64,000 bases of DNA from Micractinium sp. NFX-FRZ (lineage: Eukaryota; Chlorophyta; Trebouxiophyceae; Chlorellales; Chlorellaceae). Below are positions 19,937-32,536 of this stretch, in pieces. Where the stretch lies: contig JAPTJF010000006.1 of the NCBI GenBank assembly GCA_029339195.1, positions 186,001-250,000 of the forward strand. The letters are read 5' to 3'. Numbering within the stretch: the first letter of the stretch is position 1; every line of letters begins with the position of its first letter. A program made the translations under genes and the position numbers. The notes below the pieces were generated by a model. It was not told the origin of the DNA. It made no database searches and worked only from the letters and a program-made list of their open reading frames with translations.

Positions 19937-21509
19937 AGTAGCCCCAGTAGAGGTGGGCAAGGTGGGGGTGTGGGTTGTTCATCGAGTGTGGTTCAGCGGT
20001 GGCACACTGCGGTGGCCAGCAAAACGGAGGCCCCTCCACTGACCGGTGAAGGTGCCACCTCACGAGCCACCAGTGTGGCGGTGCCACAGGAGCAAGCGCT
20101 GGGCCATGACGCCGACTTGCCGCCCCGCTCCCGATCCGAAAGCCCTCTCACCACCGCGGCCAGCATTCGAATTGTGGTTTGAGCCTCAAGGTCCGTGCCA
20201 GAATGGGCTGTGCTCGCCTTGTGCTCGCCTTCGTGCTATGCTCGCTGGGTTAGATCAATCAAGACTGTGATGCCGTGCTCTATTGAGCAATGGCAGGCGG
20301 CATGAAACAACGTGGTAGACTGAAGGAACCAGGGCTCAGCAGGCACAGCGTGCCGCTGCGCTTGGCCGTGGCCTTGCAGCTGGCACATCCGTGGCTCAAT
20401 CCCGCCACGTCCCTCAACCCAAACCGCGCAGGACCACAAGCACTGCTGTACTGGCCAGGCTGCAGCAGCGGCACACAAAATGTGCCTCCCTGGCGGGCAT
20501 GCAGAACCACAGCATGCACAGCAGCGCCCAAGCCCAGCATGCTGCCCGCATGCACAGCGTCCCAGGCAGTGTGGGCCCTGCTCGATCCTCCCCTGCTGAA
20601 GGGGCGCCAGGGGGGGGGGGGGACCAGCAACAGCACGATAGGGCACGTGGTGGGTTGTCCAGGGGTCGAGCCCCACCCAGGAACCCTGCCCTCTTCTCTC
20701 GACTGCAGCCCTCCCCTACCCCTGCCTGCCCATCCCACCCAGCGCACCATCCGAGCGCACAAACCTCGCCAAGCATGCACTGCGTATGCCACGCGTGCCG
20801 CTTGGCCCTACACTACCTTGGCAGCTTGCAGGTGCACCTGGCTTCACTTCCCGCGCGGTTCCTGAACCCACGCCCTCTGCCTGTGCCATCTTCCCGGGTG
20901 CGCCAGCCCCGCCCAACATGCGAGCACCCCAGCACGGCATGCCCACCCACCCACGTGGCTGCGTGCTACAATGACCCATGCCCTGGCACCCCCCTGGCAG
21001 CGACTTTGTTGTTGCACCTGACGAGAGAGGCGTTACATGCCCAGCCCTGGGTGCCGCCGGCGCTTCAGCGTCGGACGGCGTGGGCACCCAGGGCAGGGGC
21101 TCTTAAAGGTGCTGTTGGATGCGCTGTATTCACAAAGCACGCACGCAAGGGGGAAGTAGGAGCAGGGGGGACGGCTATTCAGCAGGTGGCGTGCCGCACA
21201 GCCGGCAGCCGCTGCCGGCCCGCAGCCCCTGCGCTCTCACCCGCAGGTGCGTGCAGGGCGATCGCCGGGCTTCTGAGGGCAGCAGCTTCCAGCTGGTTGG
21301 GGCGCCAAAGGAGGGGGGAGATCCCCAACAAACAACTAAGCAGTAGGGTGTGTTGTCCTTCTGATGGTACAGCAGGCAGTGGGGCGGTGGCCGCCGGGGT
21401 GGGAGCGCGCATCGGCCAAGGGTCCCAGCGGGCCGCCCCCTGGGGCGGCCAGGCGCTACCACTGAGAGCTCAGGATAAGCTCAAGCTCAAGGTGAGCTGC
21501 AGCTTCAGC
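19937..21509. other. Intergenic stretch with no supported gene
   Basis: This lies between the unresolved 5' end of the membrane protein gene and the NDUFV1 stop codon. It contains a G12 run at 20611-20622 and long plus-strand open frames of low complexity with no recognisable domain. A TTACA at 21033-21037 could serve NDUFV1 as a polyadenylation signal, but at about 470 bases beyond the stop it is weak. Confidence 0.5.
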
Positions 21510-24500
21510 TTAAGCCGCCAGGCGCTCCATCTCCTCAGAGGCCTGCTCTATCCGCTGCTCCATCAGAGGCCTGCGGGTGGGGAGGGCGGGCAGGCAGGCA
21601 GGCAGGGGCCAGAAGAGAAGGGCGAGTTACGGAGGTGCGTGAGTGGTGTGACATGGGTGGCACCTGGCTGTGCTGGCCCTCACCACCGCGGCACGGTGCT
21701 CCGCCCCCACGGACTGCCATGCGTCCCACCAACCTAGCCCCGGCGCCCTGCAAAGCTGTGCCCTCAACGACCCCTTGCTCTCCCTGACCTCCTGACAGCC
21801 CACAAAGCCACCCACCGCTGCGCCCCTGCAGGGGCCCAACACGCCCGCACTAACCCCCGCGTCAGGCGCACACACCCTGGCACCACTGCGGCACAGCCAG
21901 CAGGCCTGCCCCCAGCCCAGCGCCCACCTGAAGTGGCGGATGAGGCCCTGCACGGGCCAGGCCGCGGCGTCGCCCAGCGCGCAGATCGTGTGCCCCTCAA
22001 TCTGCTTGGTCACCTCCCACAGCATGTCAATCTCCTCCAGCCTGCAGCGAGGGCAGGCATGCAGAGGAGAGGAAGCACTCAGTTGGGAGAAATAGTGAAA
22101 CAACCAGTTTGCTTGGCCGCCGCCCACAGCGTGCCAATCTGCTCTAGCCTGCTGGAGGCACACAGCCACACACAAGATGCACCACGGTCAATGGATACTG
22201 CCTGGCTGCCCTCCTCTCTGGCGGGGGATTAAATGAAGCGCGCACGTCGCGCCCAAACTCTCCAGCAACCGATGCACCCAGGCCGCCATTCCTCAGCCGG
22301 GGGCCTGACCGCTGAGCCCGCTTCGCACCCGCACACCCCGCACTGCCGCCCTGCTCCGCCCTGGGTGACAGCACACAGCACACAGCACACAGCGCAGCGT
22401 GGGGCGGGGCACGCACCGCGCGTCTCCCTTCTTCATGCGGGTCATGATGTCGTACAGCCAGCCGGTGCCCTCGCGGCAGGGGGTGCACTGCCCGCAGCTC
22501 TCGTGCTTGTAGAAGTACGACAGGCGGGCAATGGCCTCGATGGGATCGGTCGTCTTGTCCATCACAATCACAGCGGCCGTGCCCAGGCCAGACTGCGAAG
22601 GCCACGGGGGGCGGGAGTGAATAGTGAGAAAGGGGCAGGGTTGAGGGGTGCCTCAGAGAGGGTGCCCAACAACCTTCTCCACCGCGATCAAGGCCAACCT
22701 TGCCCGGGCCAGACTGCCAGGGATGCAGTGGCAGTGCGGGCGAATCGCTGCTGGAACGTGCCCCTCCAACGCTGACGCGCCCGGCCGTGGCTGGCACTCC
22801 ACCCTCTCACGATACCCAATTTTATGTTTCCCGCCTCACCTGGCGCTCCTTGAGTGCGTCAAAGTCCATGAGGACGTCGTCACACAGCTCTTTGGTGAGC
22901 AGGGGCACGGAGGAGCCGCCGGGGATGATGGCCAGCAGGTTGTCCCACCCGCCGCGCACGCCGCCCGCGTGGCGCTCAATCAGCTCCCTGCAGCACGTTG
23001 GCACGGCGGCAGGCAGCAGGAGGGGGCAGGTGAGTGATGAAGGCAGCCCCGCAGCACGTTGAGGAGAACCACCGGGCAACAAAGCACAACGGTTGGGTTG
23101 GCCAGCGGGGCGGGCACCCCCTCCTCCCTCCTCCACCAGCGCGCCTCACTCATCTCCTCCTCCACACCACACCAGGCCCACCCCCACACCACAATGAGGA
23201 CCTCTCATTACAATGCAGCCCAATGCAGTCAGGGGCAGAGGTAACAGAGCAGCCCGGAGCCTTGCTCACTTGAGCGGGATGGACATCTCCTCCTCCACCG
23301 TCACCGGGCGGTTGACGTGGCCGCTGATGGCAAACAGCTTGGTGCCGTGGTTGTTCTTGCGCCCCATGGAGGAGAACCACTCGGGGCCGCGGCGCAGGAT
23401 GGTGGGGGAGACGGCCACAGTCTCAACGTTGGTCACTGCGGGCAGGCGGGCAGGGAGGGAGGGAGGGCAGGGGGGGAGGGAGCCAGGAAATTGAGGCGGA
23501 GCAGAGTGGGGGCGGCAGGCTGATCCAGAAAGGCCCCAGGGTGGCCTGCAGGCTGGCACCTGCCAGGCTGGCAGCAATCACGATGGCCCAGGCTCCCCAT
23601 ATCCTGTATTATACATGTGAGTCTCACCAGTGGTGGGGCAGCCGTAGAGGCCAACGTTGGCGGGGAACGGCGGCTTCAGACGGGGCTTGCCCTGCTTCCC
23701 CTCCAGCGACTCAATCAGGGCAGTCTCCTCGCCTGCAGGGGCGGCGACACAGGGCAACGGGGTGGAGGTGCCATCCTGCCAAGAACGCTGCCCGTGCTTG
23801 CCCTCCACACACCTCCTTGTCAAAGCAGTGGCCTCGCCTGCACACCCCGTTGCATATGGCAGCGGGCGCAGGGCACGGCGCGTCTCGTGTGCCCATATTG
23901 CAGATGCACACCCCGGCCCCCCACCGCCTTCACACAACGCCGCCACATGCACGACTTTCTCTCCAGCTCAGCTCACCGCAGATGTAGGCCCCCGCGCCCC
24001 AGTGGATGTTCAGGTCAAAGTCGTACCCGCTGCCGCACGCATTCTTGCCCAGGTAGCCCTTGGCGTACGCCTCGTCTGCAGGAGAGGGAAAGTAGGGGTC
24101 AGGACGGTATAGGTTGAAGGGGATGCGACGGGTGGAGGAAGCTTGCGTGAGGCAGTGGCAGCACACATGCCACAAGTGCACAGCTCACACAAAGCGTGCC
24201 GCAGCCCACCCGCCTGTCCGCCCATCACGCCGCATTCTTCACTTCCGCTTCAGCATCCCCCGACCCACAGCCGCCGCACGTGACCGCCTCGTGCTCACTC
24301 GCCCCGCCATGCACCGTGCGCCTCTCCCCTGTGTCTGCCCCCCCCCCTCACCGATGGCCCGCATGACCGCCTTGCGCTCGTTCACAAACTCGCCGCGGAT
24401 GTAGATGTAGCCCGCGCGCGCGCGCATGCCCACGCCTGCACGGGCACAAGGGGTGCAGGGTGGAGCAGCAGGGTGAGGGCAGGGGGCTGGTGAGGCGGCC

Positions 24501-26054
24501 ACAACCCGGCAGCTCCCTGCTCTCCTCCAATGCCATCCATCCAGCCAGCCAGCCAGGAGGCGCTCGCCAGCAGTCCCACCCTCAAGCAGTGCGCCCCTCT
24601 CCCCACCGCCGTCATCGGCAGCCGGCCAGGACGACACAGCAGCACCCAGGCTGTCCCCCGGCATCTGCCCCCACCTGCAATGAGGCAGCCCTCCACCAGC
24701 TTGTGGGGCTCGTGCCTCATGATCTCCCTGCACAGCACAGCAGGCACAGCACAGCAGGCCAGGTAAGGAAAGTCGTCGACGCGCTGCAAGCAGGGCAGGT
24801 GGGCAGCAGCACTGCCAAGCAGGCAGCTTGCACCCAGCACACTCAAACCAGCACCAGCATCCGTACTGAGCACTCACCACCACAGCAGGCCCACCCACCT
24901 GTCCTTGCAAGTCCCCGGCTCCGACTCATCGCCATTCACCACCAGGTACGAGGGGCGGCCGTCGGAGACCTGCAGCAGGGGTTGCAAAACAGCCGGCTCT
25001 GACCAACAGTGGGCCGTCTGAATCGTTGATTGCCGGCGGTCATTGTTGGCCCGACGGGCGGAGCTGCACCGACTGCTATTCGCACCGTTGCAGCTGCTGC
25101 CGATGCTGTCCCATGCGCTGCCCGCAACAGCTGCAAGTGCTGAAGCGCCTGCTCAGACGAGCCTGGCAAGAGCACTTCAACTAAGAACAGCACGCCCGCC
25201 AACGCAGCCTGGCCCAGCAGCCTCAGCGGGCAGCCACACAAGGCGTGCAGCAGCTGCGCAGCAGCACCCGCCTCATCCAGCCAAACGCCCAGCACCCACC
25301 AGCATCCACCTTGGGCCTACACAGGCTCATTTGAATCACAGCGCTGAGGCCCAGCACTGCACAGCAACACCTGCACGTTGCAACAACACCCGGCAGCCCA
25401 GCACGCACCTTGGGCATGAAGGACCATTTGAGGCCCGAGGGGAAGCCGGCGCCGCCGCGCCCGCGCAGCCCGCTCTTCTTCATTTGGTCGACAATCCAGT
25501 CGGAGCCCTTGGTCACAATGTCCTTGGTGCGGTACCAGTCACCGCGCTTCTCAGCGCCCTGCAGGGTTGTAACAGGTGTGGCCGCAGAGACGATGCAAGC
25601 GATGTAACGTGCACAAAGGTGCAGCCAGAGGCAGGCGGCCAGCTGGGTGGGAGTTTGTGGCGGCCACACTGCGTGCTGCACCCACACCCATGCCCGGCTC
25701 TTTAGCTTGCCAAGCGCAGCTAGGCTAGCTGGCCTGGTGTTGCGGCGATGCCCTGTCTGCGCCGCCGTCCGCCCCGCCGGTGCCGCCCGCACCTTGATGA
25801 ACGGGTCATGGCGGCCGTAGATGTTGGTGAAGATGCGATCCTTGTCCTGCAGGCCGCCGAAGCTGGTCCTCTCGCCCGCTGCGGTGCTGTAGGCGCGCAA
25901 GCTGCAGGCAGCAGAGGAGGTGGCAGTGTCAGGGACCAGCCGCTCCGCGCTGCCATCGCCTGGTGGACAGATAGTTCACAGAGGAGCAGCCCGCTCACCA
26001 AGTGGAGAGCAGCTGGCTCTGCACCCCCTTGCGGCCCGCCGCCTGCAGCGCCAT
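21510..26054 (-). CDS. NDUFV1: NADH:ubiquinone oxidoreductase 51 kDa subunit (complex I, NDUFV1/NuoF)
   Basis: Binds NADH, FMN and the N3 iron-sulfur cluster in the matrix arm of mitochondrial complex I. Thirteen exons give 463 residues with all phases matching: 26054-25999, 25901-25793, 25558-25409, 24969-24899, 24727-24675, 24435-24352, 24075-23977, 23732-23628, 23435-23270, 22987-22840, 22592-22417, 22041-21928, 21570-21510. The N-terminus ([19 protein letters not shown]) is a mitochondrial presequence. Then [12 protein letters not shown], the FMN/NADH motifs [16 protein letters not shown] and [31 protein letters not shown], and the cluster motif [15 protein letters not shown] with the distal Cys in [16 protein letters not shown]. 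Length and motif order equal the mature mammalian and plant protein. It diverges from cytochrome c1 across a 1.5 kb upstream region. Introns at 22042-22416 and 23733-23976 carry decayed copies of the following exon starts. Confidence 0.97.
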
Positions 26055-27553
26055 ATCGCCTCGTCTAGCCTCTGAACGCTGCCAATCGGGCGCCGAGTGC
26101 ACTGGAGCCGCCCAGGCGGTGCTGCAAAGGCTGTGTGCTGGGGTTGGCGGTGGGGTCGCCGCGCCAGCTGCCTGGAGAGCGGCTCGACGTGTGCGATGCA
26201 GCGCCCGTGCGATCGGAACGCTCGCTATAGGCTAGCCAGCTAGGGTCGCGAGCCTCGGCGGCCAGCGTGGCAAGTCATTTTCTTCCAAGAATATCTGCCT
26301 TTCCTGGCTGTTTTGCGGCCTAGAGGCACTCAATTGTTGCATCTGGGAATGCTTCTGTCGCGCTGATTGGGCAGTATGACGGGTAGCTGACAAGTGGTCA
26401 CTGAGGGTGGTCACTGCGGTGCCGCTAGCGGCAACGCCAACGCTAGCAAGCCCAACAGTGGAACAGACGGATAAGCAGCCCTTCTGCGCCAATGAGTGTT
26501 TCATCACAGTCTTCAACAGCCTCGGTGGCACAGATGGGTCGGATGACCCTGCGTGGATGACACAGTTGGCATGAAACCACCCTGCTCTTGTGCACTTCAT
26601 TTCTTGGTGCGAAGGAATCAGCAAGGGACCTGGCCAGTGCACAATCTGTCCAACAACCTTCAGAGAATTCGACTGCCCACGGGGTCGCATGCCCAACTAT
26701 GGAGCTACCCGCCTGCCTGGTCTTTCACCCAAGGAGGCGCCCCATTGCCGGTAAGCGCCGGCCTGACATTCCGAGAAATATAGCGGAGCTGCAGCCTGCG
26801 TGCTGCACTACCAACTCCTGCACGCCAGCACACATTCAAGCAGGCAGAAGCAAGCAGACAAGCAGACAGGCAGGCATGCCAGGACGGCATTGTGAAACGT
26901 GCCGCTGGTGCATGGTGCTTGAACGTTTCCCCGACGAGCATTGGTCCCAAGCAGTGCTGTGCACCCTTGTGGCGAGCACTTTCGTGCCAAGCTCGCATCT
27001 AGCACCATCCCGTCGGGGGCACTTCCTAGAAGTATGATGGGTCCACCGTGCAGGCCAAGGGTGCCAGTGCAACTTGAATGTGGCGAAGGCAACGCTGTGA
27101 CGCAACGCATCGGCGGGGTGGAAAGGCGGGTCTGTCCAAGCCTTGCGCCGCCCTGCACGCGCGCCTTAATTTTGCCGTTTGAAGCACCGTAGTATATTTG
27201 AGTCTTCCTGGGCTTCCTTCACGAGCAGCACTGTGACTTGCGGGGCATGGAGCAAGGCGCAGGGCCGACGTCGCGGCTCGGCAGCTTTGGCCAAAGCGCC
27301 CGTGACCACCGCGTCTGGTCAACCCATGCTCGGCTTGGTTGATAGGCTCTGATTGCCAGACATATTGCACTGATCAGAAAAAGCTGCGCCGGGAGCCTTG
27401 AGAGGCCCCAGATTGAGAAATTGAGTGGGGAAGAAAGGCAAGGGGAGAGGGTGGAGCGCAGGGCAAACCCGCTCCTCTCTAGCAGTCAGCGGGTTGCGCT
27501 GGGTAGGAGGGGTCACCAGTCACTCTTGAGCAGCCGCAGGAGACGCAGGAGAG
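26055..27553. promoter_or_regulatory. Shared divergent upstream region of NDUFV1 (minus) and CYC1 (plus)
   Basis: A 1.5 kb region between the start codons of a complex I subunit and a complex III subunit. Its GC content is lower than that of the flanking exons, mainly between 26270 and 27400. I find no convincing coding frame: the minus open frame at 26232-26696 lacks domains and splice logic. It may hold co-regulating elements, but I recognise no specific motif. Confidence 0.5.
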
Positions 27554-30500
27554 ATGCTGAGGAGTGCAGCCAAGCTGCTCTCGCAGGTGGGCCCTCGGAA
27601 CATGCGTAGATCGCACCGACTTGCGATGCTTGGCGGGACGCCGGCTGTTGTTGGGGTAGGGTTGCGATGCGCGGGCCCTCGCTTGCCTGCCCAGCCTGCG
27701 GGCCACCCTTCCCGGCCGGCCGGCGCGCTGAGGCAGCGCACTCCAACCCATGCAGGCGGCCCCCGCGGCGGAGCAAGCAGCGGGCAAGTCGTGGTGGAAG
27801 CTGGGCGCGGCGACGCTGGCGGCCGGCACCGCCGGCCTGGCAGCCGCCTCCAGCATTGCGCTAGCAGATGAGGCAGAGCACGGCCTCCATGCGCCGGCTT
27901 ACCCCTGGCCTCATGATGGCTTCTTCAGGTGCAGCCATGCAGCAGGGATTGCCTGAGGAAAGCGTTGTCGCTGGTGGCCGCAGTGGCGGCACAGCAGCGG
28001 CGGCTCGGCTGGCGCCGTGGCAGGGGATGCGCGGCTGCACGTCCTGTGGGCTGCTGCCCTGCACTAGCTAGCTGTGTCAGTTCTCACACGGCCGTAGCGA
28101 GCATCCCAGGCAGGCGTGCAGCCTCGCCTTTGAGGCACAGCCACCGTTGGCCACTGCCGCTCGTCCCACCCTCGCGCCGCCAGCCACGCGCCCTCCGCTG
28201 CCGCTGCCACGCCTGTCCATGAAGGACCAAACCGTTGCGCCTCTTCCCCTGCTTTGCTGTTGTGCAGCTCGTACGACCACCGCTCCATCCGGCGCGGCTT
28301 CCAGGTGTACACCCAGGTGGGTGCTTGCGTGGGTGCGGTTGGGTGGGTGGGTGGGTGGGTGGGCATGCAGGGGTCAGTGGTGTGGGTGCGGTTGGGTGGG
28401 ATGGTGGGTGGGCATGCAGGGGTCAGTGGTATGGGAGCGGTTTGGTGAGCATGCAGGTGCAGGTGGTGCAGTGGCGGGGGGTCAGCAGGCGGGCTGCTGG
28501 GCAGCCATGGACGCCAGCAGCGCGAATCGGCCTGCCGGAAAGGGAGGCAGTGGGCTGATGGGCTTGAGCGCATGGGTTCATGCAAGCGCAGCAGGGCTGT
28601 GGTGCAGCAGGAGGTGCCCACTGGGCAGTGTGCCCCGCATCCCCTCCTGCCCGTCCAATGCTGCAACAACAAATCATCATCATTATTAATGTCCCTACCC
28701 CTGCCTCCCCCCGCTTCGTTGGTCCCCCGCCACGTGTGCGCCACCTGCCATCGCCTGACCCCAATTGCACATTATGCATCACTCTGCCATGGCCTTGACG
28801 TGTTGCTTCCCTGCGTCCCCTGCCCGCCCCCCAGGTGTGCGCCACGTGCCACTCCATGGACTTGATCCACTACCGTGACCTGGTGGGTGTGGCGTACACA
28901 GAGGAGGAGGCCAAGGAGATGGCGCTCAACATCGAGGTCACGGGTGGGTACTGTTCAGCCTGCTTGGGCGGGGCTTGTAAAATGGCAGCCTGACGATGCT
29001 TATGGCATGGGGGGTGGCGCTGAACGTCGCTGATCGCACGCCGGCCAACTGGTGCAGTAAGTGCAAAGACAAGCAGGGCCACACTTTTGCAGCAAAAGCG
29101 GAGCTGGCAGAAGCTGTGCCCGGGCGCTGCAGTGCATGCAGCCTTGCGCGCCTCGCCTTTGCATTCTGCCACGACACCTGCCCCCGCGCTGTGGCTGAGC
29201 AGCCCCTGCCCACCTGGCCGCTCCTCCCCCCTCAACCCCCTGCTTCCTCTGCGCCCCCCTGCCGCCCGCAGACGGCCCCAACGACGAGGGCGAGATGTAC
29301 GAGCGCCCCGGCAAGCTGTCGGACAAGCTGCCCGCTCCCTACATGAATGAGGTGGGTGCGCCTGCGCCCCTCACAAGCCGTGTGTTCAATGATTGACGGG
29401 AGCATGTGGCATATGGCAGGCGGATCAGGCCGACCAGGCATGAGTTGTAACGGGCAGGCAGTGGAGCAGGCAGGGCAGGCAGGCATACCTGATGTCAGTC
29501 CCGTGCCCCTCACCCTCCCTCCCCTCCCTCCCACCCCCACGCCCGCCCGCCCCCGCAGGAGCACGCGCGCTACGCCAACGGCGGCGCCTACCCGCCCGAC
29601 CTCTCCCTCATCACAAAGGCGCGCCACGATGGACAGAACTACGTCTTCTCCCTGCTGCTGGGCTACCGCGAGCCCCCCGCCGGCATCTCGGTGAGGCAGC
29701 TGTGCTGCGCATGCTGTGCATGCTGTGCCGGCTGTGCTGCGCCGCGCCACCGCCGCCGGGCCCCGCGCTGTGTGGGGGGCTCTGTGTCCCTTACCTCAGC
29801 ACTCATCCCTCTCTTCCCCAGCCCACTGCCCCAACTCCACTCCCCCAATCTCCTGCTGCTCCCCCGCTCAGTATTCTAACTCGCAACTCCCCTCCATCCC
29901 CTGCTGCTCCCCTCACCACCTGCAGGTGCGCGAGGGCCTGCACTACAACCCCTACTTCCCCGGCGGCGCCATCGCCATGCCCAAGATGCTGAACGACGAC
30001 GGCGTGGAGTACGACGATGGCACGCCCGCCACCGAGGCGCAGCAAGCCAAGGTGGGGGCAGGCTGTGGGGTGCAGGATGTGGGGATGGGCTGTACAATCG
30101 ATCTGTACCGTGCCCCCTGAGTGTCACGGCGTGCAAGGCAGTGCTGCTCGGCACCGACAAAGCGCACCTGCTTACTGCCCCCCTGCACTTCGTCCTGCCC
30201 CCCCGCCGTGGGCGCCCAATCACAGCATCGCCCTGCCATGCTCTCGTGTTCTGCCCTTCCCTCCCCTCCCCTCCCCCCTGCAGGACGTTGCGTCCTTCCT
30301 GTCGTCGGCGTGACCACAGCGTCACCCCAGCGCTTCACAGCCCGCTCTGCTCACGTGTTCTCGCCTTTGCCCCGTCCCCTCCCCTCCCCCCTGCAGGACG
30401 TGGTGTCCTTCCTTTCGTGGGCGGCGGAGCCCGAGGCGGACGAGCGCAAGCTCATGGGCGCCAAGTGGATCGCCGTGCTGTCGCTGGTGAGCACCCACCG

Positions 30501-30884
30501 CTGGTGTCGAGTGGTGTGTAGACGGCAGGCTTGTCGGCGTGGTGCAGGCTGCACTGGTGGCAGCCTTGGTAGGCAAAAGCGCCCTGTCGTAGAGTGCGGC
30601 GTGACAAAGCGCGGATGTGCGCACCCCCTCGCCCGCGTGCCTCCCTACCCCCTCCTCCCCCTCCTGCCCCCGCCCTTTTCCCCACCCGCTAGCTGTTTGT
30701 GGCCACTGTCTACCACAGATTCCCTTCTTCGATACCGTTCTTTCTTGTCTTCACCCGCCTAACCAATCTGTCTGCCTCTCACCTGCGCCCCTCACCCCAG
30801 GTGTTTGCCACCACCATTTACTACAAGCGCTGGAAGTGGGCCCCCCTCAAGTCCCGCCGCCTGATCGTGGACGTGGTCAACTAA
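27554..30884 (+). CDS. CYC1: Cytochrome c1, heme protein of complex III
   Basis: Transfers electrons from the Rieske protein to soluble cytochrome c. Nine exons give 291 residues in phase: 27554-27586, 27756-27928, 28268-28316, 28835-28943, 29272-29351, 29559-29690, 29926-30051, 30397-30486, 30801-30884. A short basic presequence exon ([11 protein letters not shown]) is followed by a hydrophobic sorting segment ([20 protein letters not shown]), the bipartite signal typical of cytochrome c1. Then [13 protein letters not shown], the heme-binding CATCH ([18 protein letters not shown]), [29 protein letters not shown], the axial-Met region [14 protein letters not shown], and the C-terminal anchor ([22 protein letters not shown]). 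Every family motif is intact. Intron 7 carries a decayed copy of the start of exon 8 (30281-30312), which ends in a stop codon. Confidence 0.97.
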
Positions 30885-31363
30885 GCTGCCGATGACGTGG
30901 CGCCACCTCAGCTCCAACTCGCTCAACGCCGCCACCTCAGCGCTGAGCTGGCTGGATAGCTGAACTGGTATGCCCGGCTGGCGTGCAGGGGCTGCAGCCA
31001 GCTCCCGTCCATGCCTGTCGCTGGCACAATGCTCAGACTAGATGCTGCATGTGCATGGATGGACACCGATGGACACAGGGCGGCGCCATTGGAAGCCCTC
31101 CGTGGCGTTGCCAGGGCTGGCGCGGATGCGGCCGCTGCCCGCACACCAGGCCTGAGTGCCTGAGCGGGCGGCGGCCCCGTGCCACCAGCCCGCCTGGCCG
31201 ACAGACGCCCCTGGCAGGGACACTTGTGTTGAACTTGCCACCACGGCCGCTTGAGCGCAGAGCGCTGGCACCGGCCGCAGGCTCTGCCTTTCCCCCTTTC
31301 ACTTTTATCTCGCTCCTCTCGCTCGCTTCACTCTCTCTGGTGTTCCAACACTGTTTCGCTAGT

Positions 31364-31368
31364 TGTAA
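31364..31368 (+). terminator. Possible polyadenylation signal (TGTAA) of CYC1
   Basis: TGTAA 480 bases after the CYC1 stop codon; the only match I noticed in the region. Assignment is inference. Confidence 0.35.
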
Positions 31369-31547
31369 TCGCTCACCAACAACAGAAAGGAGGAGAAAAC
31401 AAAGAGACGCTCGCAACGGGGTAATCAGGTTGAACGGCGGAGCAGGACAGAGTTTGCCGTGCTGTGCAGCGCTGGCTTGACGTCGCCAAGCAGTGAAGCC
31501 ACAGGCAGGAAGCGGGCGTTGAGTGGTGACTTGAGGGGGCACGGGGG

Positions 31548-31692
31548 TGCACCGCACAACCGTGCACAAGCGGGTGCACAAGCGGTGGTGCACAAGCGGC
31601 AGCAGCAGCAGCAGAAGCGTGGTGCACAAGCGTGGTGCACAAGCAGCAGAAGCGGTGCAGCTGCACAAGCGGGTGGTGCACAAGCGGTCCAG
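31548..31692. repeat. Minisatellite with unit close to GGTGCACAAGCG
   Basis: GTGCACAAGCG or a close variant recurs about eight times, separated by short spacers including a CAG run. It lies in intergenic DNA downstream of CYC1 and gives spurious open frames on both strands. Confidence 0.85.
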
Positions 31693-32536
31693 CAGCCCTC
31701 TCATGAATGGGCGGTTGAGGTGTGAGGGCCTTGCATGCGCATTGAGGGGCTAATAATCTGGCTGGTCCCAGCTTCGTTTGTGATGCTTTGCCACAGATCT
31801 GGGTTTGCAGTAGCATCAGGCGGCTGTAGATGGCACCGGCAGCAAGCGGCATGATGCAGTGACGGTTCCCCGCCAGCGGTTGATTGATGCAGCCCTGCCC
31901 GCCAGGTTTTTGGTACGCTCCCCGGCTTTCCAGTGCTGTTTATGCTGAATTCTAGTTGTGGACGTGGAACCACGCGGCTGCTGTAGCTGAGGGCATGTGG
32001 AAGCCCAGTAGAGCTGACGGCTTGCCTGCATTGTCCTTCACCGCTCGCATGCTGTGCATGCTGCCTACCCCCAGAGCGCGTTGCGCCGATAGCAGCGCTC
32101 AGGCGTATGCACGTGCAATTGACGTTGAACAAACACAAGCCTGCAACCTCAGTGGCAGCACTCCGTGGGCCGCATCCACCCGTCCATTAGCCCCTCCCGA
32201 GCCAGCGGCAGTGGGGGAGCGGGAGGCTGAAAAACTCGCTTTGGCGCACGGCGCACTCTGGTGGGTTGCTCAGAAGGCTTGCAAGCGACTCAGGAGTCTG
32301 CATGGCTCACAACCACCCATGCAAGCAGAGATCTGCGAGGCCTTGGCGTTGCTTGTGCCGCGGAACCTCTGCGGTGTCGTCAATTGGCGGCAAGCAGCCG
32401 GCAGGAGGTGGAACGCGGGAGTTCGCCGCGTCCGGTAGCAGCGGCCCACATGCTCCCCCGCATGGCCTGGCTTGCAGGTGGACACTTGAGCGGCTCCTGA
32501 CTGTCCTCGCTTGAGATCCAGGCACCCAGGACCCCA

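Larger units (their letters stand above)
30885..32536. other. Intergenic region between CYC1 and the LRR gene
   Basis: Holds the CYC1 3' UTR (GAGCTGGC repeats right after the stop; TGTAA at 31364-31368), a minisatellite at about 31548-31692, and the LRR gene promoter. Remaining open frames on both strands look non-coding. Confidence 0.6.

Noticed and set aside
20391..21737. 448-residue plus-strand open frame
   Set aside because: Low-complexity, no domain, crosses the end of NDUFV1 on the other strand; explained by high GC.
26232..26696. Minus-strand open frame of 154 residues between NDUFV1 and CYC1
   Set aside because: No recognisable domain, no supporting splice structure, and lies in the shared promoter region.
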